Shown: in pieces, positions 60,628 to 64,000 of the stretch
Position numbering within the stretch: the stretch's first letter is position 1
How the letters are laid out: every line of letters begins with the position of its first letter
Source: Clostridiales bacterium COT073_COT-073
GTDB taxonomy: Bacteria; Bacillota; Clostridia; Lachnospirales; Vallitaleaceae
Direction: 5' to 3'
NCBI GenBank assembly: GCA_003858485.1
Contig: RQYD01000007.1
Coordinates: 40,960-104,959, forward strand
Length of the DNA: 64,000 bases
The notes under the pieces: model-generated
The model's input: only the letters and a program-made list of their open reading frames with translations
Database searches by the model: none
Told to the model about the DNA's origin: nothing
Made by a program: the position numbers and the translations under genes

Positions 60628-61722
60628 TTATTGGATGGTAATATCCAGTTCTTTGATTTCTTCCTCTAAGTCTTCTTGTTTTATTGGTTTTCTCAAAATC
60701 GCATATAAAACAGCCGTTACCAAAGTACCCACTGCCAATGACAGCAAGAACATCAATGGCTTTTCCGTAATTGGTACAATAAAAATACCACCATGTACCG
60801 CCGGAGTTGAACAGCCCAATGCCATTGCCATTCCACCAGCTACTGCTGAACCAATCATCGAGCATGGAATCACCCGAATCGGGTCAGCTGCTGCAAATGG
60901 AAGTACACCTTCTGTAATAAAAACAAGCCCCATTGGAATACAGGTTAAACCGGCATCTCTTTCAGCCGCAGTGAACTTATTCTTAGCAATTAATGTGGAA
61001 ATGCCAATTCCTAAAGGCGGTGTCATACCACCAATAATTTTAGCTGATTCGGGTGCCGCAAAGCCATCAGCAAACAAGGCGTTGGCCGCCATAGATGCTG
61101 TTTTATTTACCGGTCCGCCCATATCAAATCCCATACATGCACCAATTGTAGCTCCAATGACAAACTGAGATCCGGCATTTAATGACATAATCCATCCTTG
61201 GAATGCAGTCATCATAATTGACATCGGTCTGGCCAGCACAATAAAGAAAAATAAACCACCCGCCAGTGTAGCAAACAAAGGAATAATTAAAACCGGCATC
61301 AAGCTTTTTAATGCTTTATGCATTTTCCAGGTAGTCATCCATTTAATAAAATAACCAACTAAAAAGGCCATTAACATTCCGCCTAAAAACCCGGCTTTTG
61401 CAATATTAGCTGTATATCCTAAAATAAACCCCGGTACGATTCCCGGTCTGTCTGCAATCGAGTAGGCAATTCCGGCTGCCAATGTGGCAGTGGCAAAACT
61501 CATGGCATAATCTGATAATTTACTGATTGCCCACCAGAATTGCTGCCAGTCAAACATATTCAAATTAGAAAAAATTGTTCCTCCTGCTTCCGGCGCAGCT
61601 CCACCAATTAAATAGCCACCAAAGCCTTTGGCAATTGCTCCTAAAATTCCGCCCGCCACTACCATTGGAATCATATACGAGATTCCAGTCAGCATATGCT
61701 TTCTAATTTCCGAAGCTTTCAT
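60628..61722 (-). CDS. PTS fructose-type EIIC
   Basis: The 364-residue product has about nine membrane helices. It starts IRKHMLTGISYMIPMVVAGG, the standard start of fructose-family EIIC proteins, and contains GACMGFDMGGPVNKTASMAA and GFAAPESAKIIGGMTPPLGI. It forms the membrane channel that binds the sugar. AAAGGAGGTT precedes the ATG. It follows EIIB by 17 bases in the operon. The sugar cannot be read from the sequence. A family C hairpin lies just past its stop. Confidence 0.93.
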   Translation of the reverse strand: MKASEIRKHMLTGISYMIPMVVAGGILGAIAKGFGGYLIGGAAPEAGGTIFSNLNMFDWQQFWWAISKLSDYAMSFATATLAAGIAYSIADRPGIVPGFILGYTANIAKAGFLGGMLMAFLVGYFIKWMTTWKMHKALKSLMPVLIIPLFATLAGGLFFFIVLARPMSIMMTAFQGWIMSLNAGSQFVIGATIGACMGFDMGGPVNKTASMAANALFADGFAAPESAKIIGGMTPPLGIGISTLIAKNKFTAAERDAGLTCIPMGLVFITEGVLPFAAADPIRVIPCSMIGSAVAGGMAMALGCSTPAVHGGIFIVPITEKPLMFLLSLAVGTLVTAVLYAILRKPIKQEDLEEEIKELDITIQ

Positions 61723-61739
61723 GTTTAACCTCCTTTGAT

Positions 61740-62054
61740 TTATTCTTGGCTTAATTTTTTTTCAATTGTTGCAATTAAACTCTTTGGATTTTTCATTGCT
61801 GTTTGCACAGGTACATCAACGATTCGTTTTCCGGCAAAGCGCTCCATACCTCCTACTGCAATATCATGAGCAATAATTACACAATCTGCCGCTTTTATTT
61901 CTTCTTCGGTTAACTTGTCCTGTACCCCAATGGTTCCCTGTGTTTCAATTCTACATTCATGACCAGCTGCAACCGCCGCTTCCCTGATCTTTTCGGCCAC
62001 AATATAAGTATGTGCAATTCCGGCAGTACAAGCTGTTACCCCAACAAACTTCAT
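61740..62054 (-). CDS. PTS fructose-type EIIB
   Basis: The 104-residue product opens MKFVGVTACTAGIAHTYIVA, with the phosphorylated Cys at residue 9 in the C-x-x-G-I-A-H-T signature. It continues CRIETQGTIGVQDKLTEEEI to the normal end of a free-standing fructose-type EIIB. It accepts phosphate from EIIA and passes it to the sugar held by EIIC. GAGGAGG precedes the ATG. Between it and the upstream kinase gene are family A and family B repeats, about 370 bp in all. Confidence 0.94.
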   Translation of the reverse strand: MKFVGVTACTAGIAHTYIVAEKIREAAVAAGHECRIETQGTIGVQDKLTEEEIKAADCVIIAHDIAVGGMERFAGKRIVDVPVQTAMKNPKSLIATIEKKLSQE

Positions 62055-62081
62055 GCTTTAGCCTCCTCACTTAAATAAATA

Positions 62082-62237
62082 ACTCAACTTTCCCACAGTC
62101 TTTTTTGGCCCTATCCCGCTCTGTAGAGCGGGCACATGGGTTCCACTTTCGCAACTTGCTTTGCAAGATTGCTTTCGTTCCCACCCATTTAACGAGCCTA
62201 AAAAAGACTGTTCCAAGGAACGTGGGAAAGTTGAGTA
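62082..62237. repeat. Family A dispersed repeat, copy A4
   Basis: This intact copy of about 156 bp is the near-identical reverse complement of A1 at 13085-13240, differing at roughly ten positions by eye. It has CCCGCTCTGTAGAGCGGG as a perfect hairpin where A1 has a one-pair mismatch. It splits the PTS-kinase operon between the kinase and EIIB genes. Confidence 0.88.
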
Positions 62238-62246
62238 AATAATTAT

Positions 62247-62412
62247 CAGGATATTCCCGCCATCAAAACAAATGCTTCACATTAATTCTTTCACTGCACT
62301 CCTTTGGGAATCCACTTCCCCGATTGTCCACAAGGACACCGGATTTTTCTTGGCAAAACCAATTTTCTGATGGTGAAGTGCCGCAAAATGAATGTGCTCG
62401 CTTCAAAGTTTT
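62247..62412. repeat. Family B hairpin repeat, copy B4 (single unit)
   Basis: CCATCAAAAC pairs with TTTTCTGATGG, a G-C to A-T change relative to the B1-B3 stem. It is followed by GAAGTGCCGCAAAATGAATG arms. The GATTGTCCACAAGGACA and GGCAAAACCAA blocks of copy B3 recur here. It lies directly beside copy A4. Confidence 0.75.
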
Positions 62413-62426
62413 CTCTTTCAGCCTTT

Positions 62427-63410
62427 TCAACCTTTTTTTGTCGCCTCCTTTGAATAATTGTCAATAAATTCCTCTATTTCTTCTGCTTTGGGCATTGCGT
62501 CCGAACAACTGTGTCTGGTAACTACCAAAGCAGCTGAAGCACTTCCATATTTTAAAGCACTCTCTACATCCTTTTCTTTAAGATATTTATATAAAAATGC
62601 TGATGCAAAAGAGTCACCTGCTCCAAATGTTTTTAATGGTGTGACCTTATATGCCTGAGCAATATATTCTTTCCCTGATCCGTCAAATGCCTTTGAGCCT
62701 TTTGCTCCATGTTTAATCACAACTAACTCAGCATTTTTTTTAATTAACTCACTTGCTATTTGGTTATCTGTTTTTTCCTTATTATCCCAAATCAAGTCAT
62801 ATTCATCTCTGGTTCCGATTACAATCTCACACTGCTCTGAAACCAATTGATAATAAACAGCCACTGTCTCCATCGAATTCCAATTATATGGACGATAATC
62901 CAGTTCAAAAATTGTTTTGATTTTATGTTTTTTGGCAATTTGTAGCGCCTTCAAAACCGCCTCTCTGGATGGGCTTTGCGCCAAAGCGGTTCCGGAAATC
63001 AAAAAATGAGAAGTTTTCATTAAATACTCCGGCCTGATTTCTTCCGGCTTTAGATATAAGTCACAAGCTTCATTACGGTACATTAAAATACTACATTCCT
63101 GTGGTGATTTAATTTCCGTAAATGTCAAGCCAATTTTATGACCTTCCCGGTCAACCACAATTCCAGATGCATCAATTCCTTTTTCACTGATGTATTGAAG
63201 CACATATCTGCCTAATTGATCATCTGAAACTTTCCCTATAAATCCGGCCTTGAACCCCAGAGTAACTGCTCCCACCGCAATATTAATCGGAGAGCCACCA
63301 ACATATTTAGCAAAGCTCTTTGTTTCTTCCATTGGACAATTAACCTCAATTGAGTTTAAATCCACAGCTGCACGACCGATACAAATTAAATCAAATATCT
63401 TTTCTGTCAT
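62427..63410 (-). CDS. iolC: IolC-like 5-dehydro-2-deoxygluconokinase
   Basis: The 327-residue PfkB-family sugar kinase begins FDLICIGRAAVDLNSIEVNC and has YVGGSPINIAVGAVTLG, SPQECSILMYRNEACDLYL, ELDYRPYNWNSME, VIGTRDEYDLI and the catalytic KTFGAGDSFASAFLY near residue 260. These match IolC of Bacillus as I recall it, over most of the length. IolC phosphorylates 5-dehydro-2-deoxygluconate at C6. It is the first gene of the operon behind a strong promoter at 63473-63501, with GGGAGC upstream of the ATG. In a PTS operon it may act on a different sugar acid. Confidence 0.9.
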   Translation of the reverse strand: MTEKIFDLICIGRAAVDLNSIEVNCPMEETKSFAKYVGGSPINIAVGAVTLGFKAGFIGKVSDDQLGRYVLQYISEKGIDASGIVVDREGHKIGLTFTEIKSPQECSILMYRNEACDLYLKPEEIRPEYLMKTSHFLISGTALAQSPSREAVLKALQIAKKHKIKTIFELDYRPYNWNSMETVAVYYQLVSEQCEIVIGTRDEYDLIWDNKEKTDNQIASELIKKNAELVVIKHGAKGSKAFDGSGKEYIAQAYKVTPLKTFGAGDSFASAFLYKYLKEKDVESALKYGSASAALVVTRHSCSDAMPKAEEIEEFIDNYSKEATKKG

Positions 63411-63472
63411 CTTTTAGCTCCCATTCAAACTTTACCATTTTGTTGAGTCTTTTATCCTTTATTTTTGTAATA

Positions 63473-63501
63473 ATGATAACATTTTATGTTATTTTTGTCA
63501 A
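63473..63501 (-). promoter_or_regulatory. Promoter and probable operator of the iolC-PTS operon
   Basis: On the minus strand TTGACA (63501-63496) and TATCAT (63478-63473) are 17 bases apart. A perfect inverted repeat ATAACAT-AAA-ATGTTAT (63492-63476) fills the spacer and enters the -10 box, a strong candidate repressor site. No regulator gene is inside the window. Confidence 0.8.
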
Positions 63502-63627
63502 TATTTTTTTAAAATTTAATCAATATCATCATTTTTTTGTTTTTTCTTAAAGACACTTTCTGCTTTTTGGTTAACGATATTTTGATCTCATCTATCTTTT
63601 TGTTCATCCCATTCTCAGATCATTATT

Positions 63628-63903
63628 AATTCAACTTCTTCACAATCTTTTTTGGGATCTATCTAACTCCAGGAGTTGGTCCATGCCCTCTTTCTCCACT
63701 TACTTCGTAAAATGGGCTTGTGCTCACATACTTTCGCACTTTTCTACGAAAAGATGCTTTCGGGCCACATGCCCGGTAAAATACTTCGCATTTCTGCTCA
63801 AGGGTGCAGCCTAACTTGTGTTTTCCTATGCTTTTGTCACTTATTACACAAAATAGCCTTCGGACCACCTGCCCTAAAAAATAATATTTCAGAGAATACA
63901 GGA
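63628..63903. repeat. Degenerate, enlarged family A-type repeat, copy A6
   Basis: AATTCAACTTCTTCACAATC and TTTTTTGGG at the left and CCCTAAAAAATAATATTTCA at the right recall family A ends. Inside are several C-TTC-G hairpins, such as ACTTACTTCGTAAAATG, AAATACTTCGCATTT-like and TTTTCTACGAAAAGATGC. It is about 275 bp, nearly twice the size of A1. Confidence 0.55.
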
Positions 63904-64000
63904 AGGGGCTGTTGCAAAATAGCCCTTAAAAAAATGAAAAACTAAATTAAAAAAAGCAAAAGCACATGGTAAAGAGAATTCCAAACCATGTGCATTTGTG
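63904..64000. repeat. Family C end sequence (copy C5), running to the window edge
   Basis: AGGGGCTGTTGCAAAATAGC matches the left end of family C. GCACATGG and CCATGTGC then form an 8-base inverted repeat at 63961-63992. The far end is outside the window, so it may be a hairpin repeat or the end of an insertion sequence. Confidence 0.5.

Overview
The window is AT-rich DNA from a low-GC, Gram-positive type anaerobe, most likely a member of the Clostridia (Bacillota). The evidence is the strong GGAGG ribosome binding sites, several promoters of the TTGACA-17 bp-TATAAT type, S-layer-homology (SLH) surface proteins, a TPP riboswitch over a thiamine-precursor ABC transporter, PTS sugar uptake and two ABC-F ATPases. 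I cannot place it to genus. I found no tRNA, rRNA, CRISPR array, prophage or complete insertion sequence.

Positions 1-22,400 form an accessory stretch read almost entirely on the minus strand. It is a row of small, mostly stand-alone genes: seven GNAT acetyltransferases, two nucleoside phosphorylases (one broken), an S66 peptidase, a cytidine deaminase, a methyltransferase, a HAD phosphatase, a zinc peptidase, an ABC-F resistance-type ATPase with an attenuator leader, and toxin-antitoxin pairs. Many neighbours are broken in one way: start and stop regions survive and the middle is missing (DUF1016 nuclease, nucleoside phosphorylase, DUF1697). Others are only end fragments (Nudix, cytidine deaminase, S66 peptidase, YafQ toxin). 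A Fic protein and a membrane protein at 24.5-25.3 kb are joined in the same style.

From 22.4 kb the content is more core-like: hisS, YugP-type zinc peptidase, PAP2 phosphatase, an HD phosphohydrolase, a 1,650-residue secreted subtilase beside an SLH protein (28-35 kb), the TPP-controlled thiamine-precursor transporter (35-38.4 kb), a PTS EIICB, pcrA, DegV, M18 aminopeptidase, YibE/F, an SLH-anchored 5'-nucleotidase, an aldose epimerase-like protein, an oxidoreductase and a second ABC-F protein. The right end (57.4-63.5 kb) is one minus-strand operon. It joins an IolC-like kinase, fructose-type PTS EIIB, EIIC and EIIA, a class II aldolase and an IolA/MmsA-like dehydrogenase, so it looks like PTS uptake coupled to the lower half of inositol catabolism.

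The most unusual content is between the genes. Three dispersed repeat families recur through the window. Family A is about 155 bp with terminal inverted repeats (two near-identical inverted copies 49 kb apart). Family B is a set of branched hairpin elements capped by C-TTC-G loops, often in tandem (144 and 140 bp periods), with paired base changes that keep the stems intact. Family C is an approximately 100 bp imperfect palindrome with GGCTGTTGCA ends. Families A and B share hairpin building blocks and in two places form the 3' end of a neighbouring gene.
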